Part shown: piece by piece, positions 63,821-64,000 of the stretch
Layout: the number at the start of each line of letters is the position of its first letter
Position numbering within the stretch: the first letter of the stretch is position 1
Assembly: GCA_004293045.1 (NCBI GenBank)
Contig: RDXY01000004.1
Span: 18,907-82,906 of the forward strand
DNA: 64,000 bases
Reading direction: 5' to 3'
Source: Flavobacteriia bacterium
Lineage (GTDB): Bacteria > Bacteroidota > Bacteroidia > Flavobacteriales > Flavobacteriaceae
The notes under the pieces: generated by a model
The model's input: the letters and a program-made list of their open reading frames with translations, nothing else
What the model was told of the DNA's origin: nothing
Databases searched by the model: none
Made by a program: the position numbers and the translations under genes

Positions 63821-64000
63821 TCCTCTTTTCTAAAGCTCATTTGCATCGTGGTGCCTTTACCAATTTCAGAGTGTACTACTCTAATCTTGCCTTTATGATA
63901 TTCTTGAACTATGCGTTTAGTAAGTGACAAACCCAATCCCCACCCTCTTTTTTTAGACGTATAACCGGGTTCAAAAATAGTTTTAAATTTATTCTTAGCC
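63817..64000 (-). CDS. Sensor histidine kinase, C-terminal end
   Basis: Cut by the right window edge. The last 61 codons encode the end of an HATPase domain: the F box area FEPGYTSKKRG, the G2 box GWGLGLSLTKRIVQEY, and GKGTTMQMSF close to the C-terminus. Which signal it senses is not visible. Confidence 0.88.
   Translation of the reverse strand, partial: AKNKFKTIFEPGYTSKKRGWGLGLSLTKRIVQEYHKGKIRVVHSEIGKGTTMQMSFRKED

Overview
The window is AT-rich and reads as a chromosome segment of a Flavobacteriaceae member, probably Flavobacterium or a close relative. The evidence is PorT and a T9SS type A sorting tail, GLPGLI proteins, Bacteroidota promoters (TTG-N19-TAnnTTTG, often followed by CA), almost no purine-rich ribosome binding sites, and tight operons separated by strong hairpin-T terminators. 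Most of it is housekeeping: menaquinone (ubiE), folate and thymidylate (folA, thyA), ETF, pyruvate dehydrogenase E1 beta, two pyrophosphatases, purH, the mreBCD-mrdA-rodA cell-shape operon, prc, surE, ribosomal proteins L13/S9/S2/L21/L27, EF-Ts, ahcY, greA.

Layout: 1-2307 holds the end of an RNA methyltransferase gene, porT, ubiE and folA. 2373-7501 is an accessory island lodged between thyA and folA. It is cut into three units by 132-133 bp imperfect palindromes whose outer 7-mers obey the integron-cassette end rule, so I read it as an integrase-less cassette array (attC-like sites). It carries a secreted protein of unknown function, a five-gene unit (Crp/Fnr regulator, DUF5655 protein, VOC protein, short-chain dehydrogenase, small membrane protein) and an RCC1-propeller protein with a T9SS tail. 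7595-12704 has thyA, a four-helix-bundle gene framed by 27-bp inverted repeats, a nucleoside-permease-like MFS transporter, a bifunctional-nuclease-like protein and etfBA. 12957-19935 has pdhB, a DUF5686 outer-membrane protein, ppa and hppA; hppA has a Cys-rich C-terminal extension.

20029-25767 is a four-gene operon (GH20, glycosylasparaginase, CutC, GH2 beta-mannosidase) that fits breakdown of the N-glycan core. 25806-33145 has a deoxynucleoside kinase, two GLPGLI proteins with an outer-membrane barrel protein, and an ABC permease. 33301-42887 has purH, the cell-shape operon and prc. 43022-54689 has surE, a LacI regulator, translation genes, an EamA transporter, an M16 protease pair and ahcY. 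54836-58063 is a compact operon (phosphopantetheinyl transferase, PnuC, DUF4301, ArfB). 58175-60785 is a 17-unit minisatellite, a promoter, a TPP riboswitch and a TonB-dependent receptor. The window ends with glutathione peroxidase, a degenerate Rieske-like lipoprotein, greA with a terminator-like leader, a HIT protein, an SH3-like secreted protein and the end of a histidine kinase gene.

The strongest candidates for something undescribed are the cassette array at 2373-7501, the inverted-repeat four-helix-bundle element at 8438-8884, the minisatellite that supplies the -33 box of a TPP-controlled receptor gene, the greA leader terminator, and CutC inside the N-glycan operon. No tRNA, rRNA, CRISPR array, transposase or integrase gene was seen. 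The only gene-free stretch longer than 300 bases is 58064-58589, which holds the minisatellite, promoter and riboswitch.
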